Shown here piece after piece: positions 23,501 to 32,785 of a stretch of DNA of 64,000 nt. The stretch comes from Hormiphora californensis. Taxonomy: Eukaryota; Ctenophora; Tentaculata; Cydippida; Pleurobrachiidae. Both the position numbers and the translations under genes were made by a program. Where the stretch lies: contig CM035357.1 in NCBI GenBank assembly GCA_020137815.1, forward strand, positions 2,636,432 to 2,700,431, written 5' to 3'. The stretch's first letter is position 1. The number at the start of each line of letters is the position of its first letter. The notes under the pieces were generated by a model. The model had not been told where the DNA came from. It did no database searches and was given only the letters and a program-made list of their open reading frames with translations.

Positions 23501-26500
23501 AGGGTTTATCACCCACTTTACACTCTGAGAGATCCTTTGTACCTGCTGGGCAGTTTGCCCAGGTTAACGCAGATTGTAGTCCAATGAATGGTTCTGCTAG
23601 GCTTTCATTCCGTTTGTTTCCGTTTTCTCCATAATCCTCCGCCCCGAGAGGATAGCCTGCCTCTCTACAGAGGAAGTCTCCTGTGGAACTTTGCCCAGCA
23701 CCGTAGTAAGACATCCTGCTTTTTAAGGATCCATCAGTGGTGTTCCTCATAGTGATGACCACTGTCCCGTAGCTCCCGCTAACAACTGTACTGCTTACGT
23801 TCCTCTTCAACTCAACTTTCTCCAGCTCCCAATCTGGGTTACACTTCAGCGCGACGGTGTCGTCGAGTGTGCAGTTCCCTCCATATTGGTGGTTACAATC
23901 AGAGAGGCTAGATGCATTTGGTGGGCAATTGGTGATCGTTATATTTCCTGGATAGGAATTCCACCAGCTGCTGCTTCCCCTAAATTGGTACTTTTCCTCA
24001 AGATCTCCATAGGTAGTGGACGTTCCTCCTTTCTGGAACCCTGCTCTGCGGCACAGGAAATTCGCCTCATTATCGCCGAACCCCTCATGACAGACTCTTG
24101 TATCTGTGTTGTGTGAGTCGGAATCAACTCTCAACATAGGAACTCCAACATAGTTTCCGCCTCCATTACCGCCCTTGTTAAACAACCGGATTAATCCAAT
24201 TGTATCAGTTGTTGCTAGAGTAACCAGGGTAACCAGGAAGATCAACAGGAATAACCTCATCATGATGACTGTAGTAGAGGGGCTCTTTAGTTGGTAACGT
24301 AGTAATAGTTAGAGTAACTAATATCATCCTTGCTTTTATAAGGAGCTTATGTGGTCATCTGACAGGGTGGGTTAGAAAATAGAAAACAAAGGAAGGTTGG
24401 TCATGTGACGAGGGGGGTAGAAAATAGAAAACAAAGGAAGGTTGGTCATGTGACGAGGGGGGTTAGAAAACAAAGTAAGTTTACATTGTAAAATTTTGAG
24501 ATATAATATAATTCTTTAGGTAGCACTGCTTGTACAACTTATAACACTGGGCAGTGTTATAAGTGAAAACTTATAACACTGGGCAGTGTTATAAGTGAAA
24601 ACTTATAACACTGCCCAGTTATACATGAAAACTTATAACACTGCTGCACTTCGAACTCCTTACTCCACTGTTTCTGTCACACTTAAAAACCGTTAGAAAG
24701 ATAGGCATTTACGAACTCCCTCTCTCTCTTTCTTTATGTCACACTCTCAAGCCGTTGCAACACCGAGATCAAGATAAAACTCACGAACTCCCAGACCCAC
24801 ACATTCTTTATCTCTCTCTCTCACTCTCGCTAATCTCTCACTCTCTTTACCTATAGATCTCAGGCGTTATCTTATCTCTGTCTGCTACCTTATCATGAAT
24901 TCGTTCTATTGTTACGCCCTAAACTGTCTCTCACTCTTGTTTTAAAAATTTTACAATGCAATTTTATTATGTCTATTTTCGTTGTACCTGACGTCAACAA
25001 TAATGTCCCAGATTCTTACACTTTTAGACCTCGCAGGCTCGGTCAAAAAGTAAAACTACATCACTCGCAGGCTCGTGAGGTAGTTAGACTTAGTGGCACT
25101 CGCAGGCTCGTGCACTAAAGTACAAGAATCTGCCTCGACCTGTGGTCTCGGATCATTATTGTTGTACTTATAACACTCGACCTTCGGTCTCGTGTTATAA
25201 GTTTTCAGGTACAACTTATAGGCATAATAAAATCCTACAGAGTACACCTGTTAGAACAGTCAAAGAGAATTTTTACTACAAAGTTAAATTGAGTTAACAG
25301 GTTGTTGACGAGTTACAAAGAACTTGTTACCCAGCAGTAAAACAACAAGTAGCTATGATCCCAGTTGGTGGAGGTGTTAATGAGTTTGTGAAGGAGCTCT
25401 CTGATCAGCTAGAGAAGCTAGGACAGTATAACTGCTCAGAGAACCTCCATAATCCATATAGCAGCTGCCCTTTTGTTTAACACAATGATTCGAAGACGGC
25501 TAATAATCATAATGCCTCCACACCCTCCTCCAACAACCTCGCTCTACATAAGACAATTAGTGACGTCACACGTGATGACGTCACACGTGATGACGTCACT
25601 ATAATTATATATTCCGTTACAGGTCTGGGTGGTGGGAGTGGACGATTGTGTGAAATCTGGAACAATTAATGGTCACCCCGTTTGCACGAGAGAACATGGT
25701 CAGTATCTAATAGTGTCTTGGATCATATATCATTGTTCATCGTTTATTTCGAGCTGGAGTAGAATTTTCTAACTATAATACACATATATCAATAGTCAGT
25801 TGGGAGCATGCTAATATTTTTAATATTAACTGCCACCCCCATGGGGTTTCATCGAATGGGGTACCATTCAGTTACTGAAACCCCATCACCTGAGTACTTA
25901 ACAACATCATCATCATTGTTGGGTAACTCAACAATAACTCTACAATAACTCTACAATAACTCTACAATAACTCTACAATAACTCTACAATAACTCTACAA
26001 TAACATATCATCATCATCATCACCATCATCCTACAGGTATAAAGTGCTATGTTGAGCATCACAAGAGAAACTTGATTGCCCTTGCCTCCACCCCTACCTC
26101 CAACAACCTCTCTCTACATTGGACTAGTGACGTCACAGATAATGACGTCACGAACAATGACGTCACAAAGTGGCATCACATTCCCAGTAATGATGTCATC
26201 CATGAGATTGAGGTGTTTGATGCTGGGATCGTGCTGCTCTGTACGGATACCCACAGTGGATGTTGGAAGGTAAATAATAATAAGTTACTGTAAAAGTTGT
26301 TATTTTTGCGGTGCATTTATTTATTTAATTAGTTAATAATCACTGCGCTGGCAAGGTAAAGGGCCTGTTCTGCATGGTGGGCGGACTCTAGTGCTAACGG
26401 ACTCTAAACCCAAGGAGGACTCTATATCTAACCCTAACCTTTACACTAACCCCTAACCTCGAACCCAAATAACAGCCCTAACACTTCTAAACGAGTATAG

Positions 26501-28952
26501 AGGCACAGCAAACTCTCGTTTCCGGCGCAACGGCCAAAATCTCGAGTTCGCTTTTCGTGATTTTAGCACTAGAGTCCGCTTACCGTTCTTGCATACCGGG
26601 TGTTTGCTAGACGTTGATGCGCTCACGAGACGACAATAAGATTTTGACAGCAAACATCATATATCATCATACATAATCTCACTGTAATCAGTGAGAAAGT
26701 TTAGTTTTCTAAACTTTCTCACTGATTATGCGGCTAATAAACAATCAACCGATCCTTATATTATTATTCTTTCACCTTCACCAGAGTCCCTCAATCAGGG
26801 GGGGGATCAACACTTAACTGCATGACACTCATGCCGATAACTGCCAAACTTTCAAAAATTTTTTGACACCCACCACCCCAAAGTTCCAAATTTAACTGCC
26901 GCCTCATCTGAAAATGTAGACCCACCCCCCAAATCTAGCTAAAAGGGAGCTCAAAATAGCACGAAAGACACTGAGAGACTTATATACTGTGTCTAAAATC
27001 AACTGCCATCAACTAAGAACAACACAGACCAGTAAAAGGTAATGGATCCGAATTCCGAATTGTTTAGTATGAGACACTTAGAGTGGTGCATAGATAAAAA
27101 ATGTTCGCCACACACATGTGAAAGGCGCGCAAAAAAAACAAGCGCACACAAAAGGGGGTTGAAAACTTCAACAAATTGGCCTTTAAGAGCAGTTATTTAA
27201 ATTTTCACCATATAAACACCCCTAGACCCCCTATTTTTAGGCAGTTAAGTGTATAACTTAACTGCCGGACCCAGCTCGTACACCCACCCACCCTAACTGG
27301 CATGAGTGTCACGCAGTTAAATCTTGATCCCCCCCCCCCCCCGCCTCAATAAACAACAGGAACCGACCGACACAAGTAAACAACCAATCAGAACTCGTTG
27401 TTTAGGTCACGTGACTGGTTATCAGCCAATCAGGGACCAGTATTTCCTGATTCGGTCGGTTCCTCAGTAAACAATAAACTGATTATCAATAGGTTGTATT
27501 GCTGGATCCTCTGGATTATGGACGGGTGAAGAGTGTTGTGGAATGCCCACTTGATGTATCTCTTGTCACCCCACATAATAACACATCCTCAAGCCAGGTA
27601 CATATACCTGGTAACTATAGTAATTATTGCCCTTATTTGGACATGAATTCCTGTTGTCTAGCTGGTAATCAGCTAGTTTGATACCCCAGTCATCACTTGT
27701 TTAAACTGAAATGAGGTATCTGAAGGTCATACCCGACTAACACACGTCCCACTCTTTTCAGACGCATCTAAACCTCCAAGTCCACAGTCTAACTAAGCCG
27801 GTAAAACATCTCTCCATACCCTTCTCTAAGTTTGGAGTGTCCCGTGGGAGATTGATATCACGTGGAAAATATGATGTTGTTAGGAGACATGTTCAATGTG
27901 AGGGAGGGGAGCTGGTTCCCATTACAATTGTAGGTGAGTTGGAAGGGAGGTGAATCAGGCGGCGGGAGAGAGTAGAATGGTAGAGACACAAAAGGCCCCG
28001 GGGTGCTTGCCAGTGCTGTGATATCCCTTGCTATTAGCAGTCTCATGAACTCTCACCATTCACCCCCCCCCCCCCTTGATAAAAGAAAGGGAACCCTTCC
28101 CCTACCCAATTAATGAAGAGTGTTTCTACTTTCAGGTGACCGGGAGCTCGTGGAATCCCAATCCCCTACTATCTTCATGACATATGGTTGCTATGGCGAG
28201 AGTTTACAACTCGCATACGAGTCCCTACCCCATAAATTGCTCGATGAGGGGTGGAAGGTTGTGCTGTGCCATGTCCGAGGCGGCGGGGAACAGGGCAGGG
28301 ACTGGTACCTACAGGTTTTACTAAATTCTACAAAATCTTACTAAATCTTACTAAATTCTACTAAATTCTACTAAAGTTTTTCTAGTTTACTAAATTTTAC
28401 TAAATATTTCAGGGTGTTGGACCCAACAAGAGGACTGCCATTCTGGACACTTTATCCTGCATCCAATACTGTCACAACTCCTCCCTCTCCTCCCCCTCCA
28501 CATCAGTCCTCCAATCTCTCTCAGCAGGCACCCTAGTTGCCACCCGTGCTGTTCAACATCACCCCGGTATCATCTCAAAACTTGTCCTCCAACTGCCCTT
28601 CCTGGACCTCTCCACCGCCCTCTCACACCCTCTCCTACCGCTCACCCCCGAGGAAAGGGAGGAGTGGGACGAAGCGGAATGCCCGGTTACCATGGCAACC
28701 AACAACTCCCTCGGTTGTCAGGTCTACATAACGGCGGGTGAGGGTGACAGGCGGACACCCGTTTGGCATGCAGCCAACTTTGTGGCAGCCCTACCGTTAG
28801 ATCAGGATCGTATCTGGGTACATGTGATAGAGGGTGGGGAGCATGGTATGGATAATGAGGCTCATGAGATGGAGATGGAGTTTGTCAGGAGGCAGGATGG
28901 GTGGAATCTACCAACGTGGCTCAAACAATCTTTTTCGTATTTCAAATCTTAA
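19154..28952 (+). CDS. PREPL: PREPL-like serine hydrolase (prolyl oligopeptidase family), one exon missing
   Basis: Family S9A hydrolase: beta-propeller then alpha/beta-hydrolase. Exons read: 19154-19344 (probable start, basic presequence-like), 20056-20227, 20527-20677, 25623-25698, 26037-26269, 27493-27597, 27762-27933, 28136-28314, 28413-28952. Phases agree except between 20677 (phase 1) and 25623 (phase 0), where about 40 residues expected from the family are absent. That gap holds degraded sequence and the minus-strand SRCR gene. Catalytic Ser in QSLSAGTL (codon at 28521), Asp in GEGDRRTP (28746) and His in GGEHGMD (28842). Propeller landmarks: VWVVGVDD, then KCYVEHHKRN. HVRGGGEQG and LPLTPEEREEW also fit PREPL. 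The ATG is five bases after an acceptor-like TTATAG. The stop lies only 150 bp before kanadaptin. Confidence 0.88.
20740..22850. other. Poor-quality sequence inside the PREPL region
   Basis: Two stretches (about 20750-20990 and 21480-22850) show runs of identical bases lengthened at the expense of neighbours, for example blocks of G or C over 8 bp. The first is a degraded copy of the 142-295 MITE. The SRCR reading frame loses sense about 22830. I would not trust any ORF here. Confidence 0.75.
21100..21690 (+). other. Three tRNA T-arm/B-box-like motifs
   Basis: GTAGGTTCGAATCCTAC (21143-21159) makes a perfect 5-bp T-arm around TTCGAAT. Similar GGTTCGAATCC-type motifs occur at about 21368 and 21669. 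Complete cloverleaves could not be folded by eye, and the area borders poor sequence. They may be tRNA genes or tRNA-derived SINE pieces. Confidence 0.25.
22665..24263 (-). CDS. Secreted multi-SRCR-domain protein, 3' end lost in poor sequence
   Basis: Starts at an ATG (24263) followed by a clear signal peptide (MMRLFLLIFLVTLVTLATT). At least three scavenger-receptor Cys-rich-like domains follow: about residues 22-142 (VCHEGFGDNEANFLCRRAGF), 150-273 (GDFLCREAGYPLGAEDYG) and 308-415 (SADLVCREAGFRFAE), and a fourth begins near 424. A Thr-Pro-Ala-Pro spacer (23355-23445) separates domains 2 and 3. Several N-glycosylation sequons are present. After about 22830 the frame runs into degraded sequence, so the real C-terminus is unknown and the last 60 residues should be ignored. 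SRCR proteins bind microbial or self ligands outside the cell; the ligand here is unknown. No introns within 1.4 kb. It lies inside PREPL, opposite strand. Confidence 0.82.
   Translation of the reverse strand: MMRLFLLIFLVTLVTLATTDTIGLIRLFNKGGNGGGNYVGVPMLRVDSDSHNTDTRVCHEGFGDNEANFLCRRAGFQKGGTSTTYGDLEEKYQFRGSSSWWNSYPGNITITNCPPNASSLSDCNHQYGGNCTLDDTVALKCNPDWELEKVELKRNVSSTVVSGSYGTVVITMRNTTDGSLKSRMSYYGAGQSSTGDFLCREAGYPLGAEDYGENGNKRNESLAEPFIGLQSALTWANCPAGTKDLSECKVGDKPFTNTYHWEKGDVVFCRTSSPTPAPTPAPTPAPTPAPTPAPTPAPTPTPGPWNSTITIETGHGLNSTKGTVVLTNQYTQKKGLMCGKDLDRHSADLVCREAGFRFAEAIAINYEVSKDDRLDCSYMKDNDIQPILTNVSCPRNASSLESCSTSPVDDGMCDADSGLHLTCTNDIPPSSVWDLVDITLARNPGGGHMPENVVWNGNFGTAIATLHSRENGTFSEVWFPACLQRGPPGNTPNPCASPFLDPWTSTPLPRLQEKQGGKWRKNHGKRFSPLGV
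23355..23445 (-). repeat. (TPAP)n coding repeat in the SRCR protein
   Basis: Tandem copies of a 12-bp unit encode about six TPAP repeats forming an extended, probably O-glycosylated linker between SRCR domains. Confidence 0.9.
24385..24475. repeat. Direct repeat upstream of the SRCR gene
   Basis: GTTAGAAAATAGAAAACAAA is followed by a second near-identical copy about 46 bp later, both with GGTTGGTCATGTGACGAGGG. It lies in the presumed promoter side of the minus-strand SRCR gene. Confidence 0.6.
24533..24650. repeat. Tandem perfect palindromes (CTTATAACACTG core)
   Basis: CTTATAACACTG-GG-CAGTGTTATAAG occurs twice in tandem, followed by two half copies, spaced by GTGAAAA. The same stem (ACTTATAACAC) reappears with a different loop in the hairpin element at 25160-25200. 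Confidence 0.85.
24962..25232. repeat. Nested multi-hairpin element with a recurrent loop
   Basis: An outer stem (TTTATTATG with CATAATAAA; GTTGTACCTGA with TCAGGTACAAC) encloses a second stem (ACAATAATG with CATTATTGT) and a third (AGATTCTT with AAGAATCT). Inside are hairpins with different stems but the same 10-nt loop TCGCAGGCTC: GACC/GGTC, ACTAC-CAC/GTG-GTAGT and CTTAGTG-CAC/GTG-CACTAAAG. Two more hairpins carry related loops flanked by CTCG (ACCTGTGGT and ACCTTCGGT). No coding sequence is apparent. The function is unknown. Confidence 0.75.
25305..25481 (+). other. Exon-like open segment of unknown origin in a PREPL intron
   Basis: After GAGTTAACAG the sequence stays open for 58 codons (QQVAMIPVGGGVNEFVKELS, then SDQLEKLGQYNCSEN) and ends in TAA at 25479. 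Phase and composition resemble coding sequence, but it matches no part of PREPL I know and stops. It may be a terminal exon of another gene or a transposon fragment. Confidence 0.3.
25515..25603 (+). repeat. Partial copy of a PREPL exon with TGACGTCA repeats
   Basis: CTCCAACAACCTC...CTCTACAT followed by AGTGACGTCAC repeats mirrors 26085-26170 within the PREPL exon 26037-26269. This intronic copy has three CRE palindromes in tandem with CACACGTGA spacers. Confidence 0.7.
25925..26004. repeat. Tandem CTCTACAATAA repeat
   Basis: Seven copies of the 11-bp unit CTCTACAATAA end about 30 bp before the acceptor of the PREPL exon at 26037, followed by a CAT triplet run that serves as its pyrimidine-poor tract. 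Confidence 0.85.
26684..26731. repeat. Perfect hairpin in a PREPL intron
   Basis: AATCAGTGAGAAAGTTTAG and its exact reverse complement are separated by only a few T residues. It could be an intronic foldback or MITE remnant. Confidence 0.75.
26796..27343. mobile_element. hAT-like non-autonomous transposon (548 bp)
   Basis: The 5' end CAGGGGGGGGATCAA and 3' end TTGATCCCCC...CG form inverted repeats that extend inward (CATGACACTCATGCC and GGCATGAGTGTCACG). CCTCAAT flanks both sides (26789-26795 and 27344-27350), a 7-bp duplication close to the 8-bp typical of hAT elements; the C/G homopolymers blur the exact ends. No transposase frame. It lies in the PREPL intron between 26269 and 27493. Confidence 0.7.
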
Positions 28953-29102
28953 TTTTTGTGATTTTTGTGCTAGTTGCTAAGTAACTTTTCTGCCAGCGTA
29001 ACTGTAGTAAAATCCTATACTGTGTGTTACTATCAGCATGCCCAGCTGGGCCTGCCTTGCTCCACCCTAGAACATAACAACATACCCCTTCTTTCTAGAA
29101 TC

Positions 29103-32100
29103 ATGGAGGGAAGCTTTGCAATGCCAACATCCATCAGTAGGCGCGGTGGTCCTGCGATGAAGAACAAAGAAGAACCCAAGACTGCCGAGAAAAACTCAGA
29201 AGAAAAGGAGGTGGAAAAGAATGAAACTCAGGAAGTTGAGAAACCAATGGAGACTTCTGATGATACCCCTGCACAGACACCAAAAGAGACGGCTGATAAA
29301 CCGAAGGAGGAGGTAGCCGTGTTGAACTATAAACCTCCAAAATGGAGCGGTTCTCCAGCATTTCCTTACACTTTGGAGGTGTTGAAAAATGGGAAAATAC
29401 TTGACGAGGTAGATCTTTAAACTAAATCTAAATTAGATCTAAATTAAATTATCCTCATTTAAATGCATTTTAGAAAGCCCATAATACTTCATGCAATAAA
29501 ACCATGGTAACCAACAGCAAGATGGGAGACAGTGAACAGAATCCCATCTTTACCATCTCATCTCTAATAATGAACAACTATAATTTCAGGTTGACATCAG
29601 TTGTTCTGAGTTTGTTACAGTTGGACGGTTGCCAGATTGTGATGTCCCCTGTCTTCATCCCTCCATATCTCGGTATCACGCTGTGTTCCAGCACAGGTCA
29701 CCCGAGCAGGACAAACCAGGCGGGGTGTTCCTATTTGATTTGGGTGGAAATTATGGAACCACGATTAATAAAGTCAAGGTATCATGTTTTAGTATATCAT
29801 AGGGTCAATATGTTTCTGACATATTGGGTGGATACTGAATACTTCTTAGCTGCCCACTGAAACCGTATCTCCTGACTCCTCCAGGTCAAAGCAAAGACGT
29901 ACTATCAAATGAAAACGGGATATGTGATCAAATTTGGAGCCAGTACTCGTCTTTACATTGTCAAGGTAATATGTATTAAAATTTAACTGCTCCTTCATAA
30001 AAACAACCATTGTTTTTTTTTACATGCTCCTTCATAAACACAGCCGTTCATTCCAGGGCCCACCAGATGAGGCATTTGATGATGAAGAGGAGATGGCAGA
30101 GGCGAAAGAAGAAGCCCGGGCTGCCGCTAATTCTACCGAGGCAAGAATCAAGAAACTTGGGGCCGTTGCTTCGGAGGAAGCTGAGATAATGCTGAGGATG
30201 TTCCGCCAGAGAGATGGGAAAGAGGAGGAGGAGAAGGAGGAGAATGTTGATGGAGTCAGCTGGATGGAGTCAGCTGGGGATTCAGGTACAGTGGGACCAC
30301 TATTTTGCCTGGTAAATCGGAATTCCGGTAAATCGGGGTCCAACTACACATGGTACACCTGGTACCTGGTTCTTCGTCGTTCCCCCTTAGTTCGCACTGA
30401 AAAGTACACTTTTTAATTTAAAAACTCCATAACCCAGGGAAGACGCCAAGGATGAAGAGGAAGAGGGAGGGGGAGATGGGGAGTTAACTATTGACATGGC
30501 CAAAATGGCTCGACCTGCTGAGTTCAAAGATCCTAAGAAAACATTTAGGTATCTATGTTCACTATACTTCACCCCGCCTTTACATACTGTACTAGATTAC
30601 CATTTGCAGAGGTTTCTTTGAACGTGATTTGTAACCATGGTAACCCCCTATTTAGAAGTTTCTTTGAACGTGATTTGTAACCATGGTAACCCCCTATTTA
30701 GAAGTTTCTTTGAACGTGATTTGTAACCATGGTAACCCCCTATTTAGAAGTTTCTTTGAACGTGATTTGTAACCATGGTAACCCCCTATTTAGAAGTTTC
30801 TTTGAACGTGATTTGTAACCATGGTAACCCCCTATTTAGAGGTTTCTTTGAGCGTGAGGGGAGAGAACTGGACTACCAAGTTACCGAGGAGAGGACGGGT
30901 AAAAGTAGGCACTACGTTTGTAAGGTCGAGCTACCCATCGACACTACAGAACCGGTCTACGCTGAAGGTTAGCTTTTCTATTTCTACATCTGATTAGTAA
31001 TTAATTACTGTTGTAATTCTCACCTTTACATCAATTTATGGGGCAAAATGTTCTGTATCTAGAATCTCACAAGTTCTAATACAAACCTATATTCTCAGGT
31101 AGCAGTAGCAAGAAGAAGGATGCAGTGTTAGCGTGTGCATTGAACGGGTGTCACCTACTAGATGCATATAACGTCCTCCGCACCTCCAGAAAGGGCAATG
31201 AAGATATTGAGACTCGAGGACAGAAACTCGCAAAGAACGATTTCTATGACAGGTTATTATTATTATTATGACTAAGAAAATAATTTGAGTTAGAATTTTA
31301 TCAGAGAAGTCTGGATCAACATAGAGAGGGCGCCTTGAAAACGTTATTTTCCGGGTTAGGGGATGGGGAACTATAAATTTCAATCGGACGTACATCATGT
31401 TCAACTTGTAAATCCGGTCGCTGAATTACTTCTTTATTCTTATAGCGACGAAGATACGTTCACGGATCGAACCGGAGAGATCGAGATGAAAAGAAAGCGA
31501 AGGATGGTAAAAGCGGGAGTTAAAGATTCTGTTAACTCCTCCAAAACTCATGACATGCTCACTGGCGAGCTGAAAGAGGTATTTGGGGGGATTCTGGTGT
31601 GGGAAACATGCCAAGTCTTACTCTCAGACAAATTTTCTAGGATACTACCCCCTCCCCCCCTAGAAATTAGAACCTATAAAGTCAACCCCCCCTCTCTCTA
31701 CAGATGAACGAGGAGATAGGAAAGTTACAGAAGGTAGTCTCGGACAGCAAGGCAAAGACACAAACTGAGGATTTGGATGAATTCATGGCCAATGTTTCAG
31801 CCAACACGATTGATTCAGGTAACCATGGTAACCAGGTACACTGTAGTTTGTCTTCTTCTTCTTGGAGGCCGTCTCCATTGGTTGAGATTAAGGCTTGGTT
31901 GTTTGTCACCTTGCTGTGTCTGTATGTTTCCCACTTTGTTTCTATGATTTTTTCCCTTTCTCCAGGAACGTTACGTGAGGCTAAAAAGAGGTTGTTCGAT
32001 TTGAAGGAGAAGCGGGCAAAGTTGGAGAGATTGTGTGAGATGTCCAAACCAGTTGCCCTACCAGAGGTACGTATGGTCGCCATGGTAACCAGTCATTTTT

Positions 32101-32785
32101 GGTAACCATGGTAACCAAGAATTCGTAAATAGTTACCATGACAACTAACAGTAACCAACGTATTTTCAGGTAAGAAAGCTAACATCCGTGCCCACTAACA
32201 TTATGACCGGCCGGGTGGGTAAGATTTCGCTTCCTTCACGTCCTACTCCCCCTCCTACCAAAACACCTGCTGGTCCCTCCTTACCTGCTCCTTCATCAAA
32301 AATAACAATGAATATCGGTCTAAAAAAGAAGACAGAAGGAAACAGCTGGGAGAGAAGATAAACCCTCTACCACTCCTACACCTGTGATAGAGACCCCATC
32401 TATCCCGATATCGAGTTTCGAATCAGTCTGGAAGCAACGGACGAACAATCAGATTCATACCAAGAACCAGTACCCGAAGATATAGATCAGTCAGCAGTGA
32501 AACGTGATCCCTCATCTACATCTGAAGGATTGAAACGTGATCCCTCATCAACATCTGAATCAGTGAAACGTGATCCCCCATCTGAAGCAGTGAATCATGA
32601 TTCCTCATCTGACCCGGTCACTAAGCCCTCTAAGAAGAGGAAGAAGAAGCCAGCCTGTAGCAGCGACACTGGGGGATGATGTGAAGTGGGATGACGAGTA
32701 TAGAGATGATTTTGTTAATTGGATGCCTCCCACTGGACAAACAGGAGACGGGCGGACCAAACTTAATGAGAAATTCGGGTATTGA
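29103..32785 (+). CDS. SLC4A1AP: Kanadaptin (FHA plus dsRBD-like nuclear protein), with frame breaks
   Basis: Eleven exons: 29103-29408, 29590-29778, 29885-29965, 30057-30285, 30438-30548, 30840-30967, 31099-31252, 31446-31578, 31704-31818, 31966-32066, 32170-32785. An acidic N-terminus leads to KWSGSPAFPYTLEVLKNG and an FHA domain (VGRLPDCDV, SISRYHAVFQH, FDLGGNYGT, KFGASTRLYIVKGP), which binds phosphothreonine peptides. A dsRBD-like segment (RGFFEREGRELDYQ, KKKDAVLACALNGCHLLDAY), a coiled coil and the conserved C-terminus (FVNWMPPTGQTGDGRT, KLNEKFGY) complete it. Breaks: exon 4 to 5 is out of phase by one base; inside the last exon a stop at 32359 and frame changes before 32450 and near 32660. 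These are indel errors or real damage. The ATG is five bases after TTTCTAG, 150 bp below the PREPL stop. Confidence 0.9.
30289..30346. mobile_element. Miniature pogo-like MITE at the kanadaptin intron-4 donor
   Basis: CAGTGGGACC at the left and GGGGTCCAACTA at the right, with TTCCGGTAAATCGG inside, match the 142-295 family. The left TA is part of the donor GTA itself, so insertion took place within or created the splice-site context. Confidence 0.6.
30611..30841 (+). repeat. 46-bp tandem repeat seeded on the kanadaptin exon-6 acceptor
   Basis: Units begin at 30612, 30658, 30704, 30750 and 30796, and the real exon begins the same way at 30842. Each copies the acceptor (CCCCTATTTAG), the first coding bases (GTTTCTTTGAACGTGA) and a GTAACCATGGTAAC palindrome. 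Upstream copies run into TAA, so using an earlier acceptor would truncate the protein. Confidence 0.95.
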
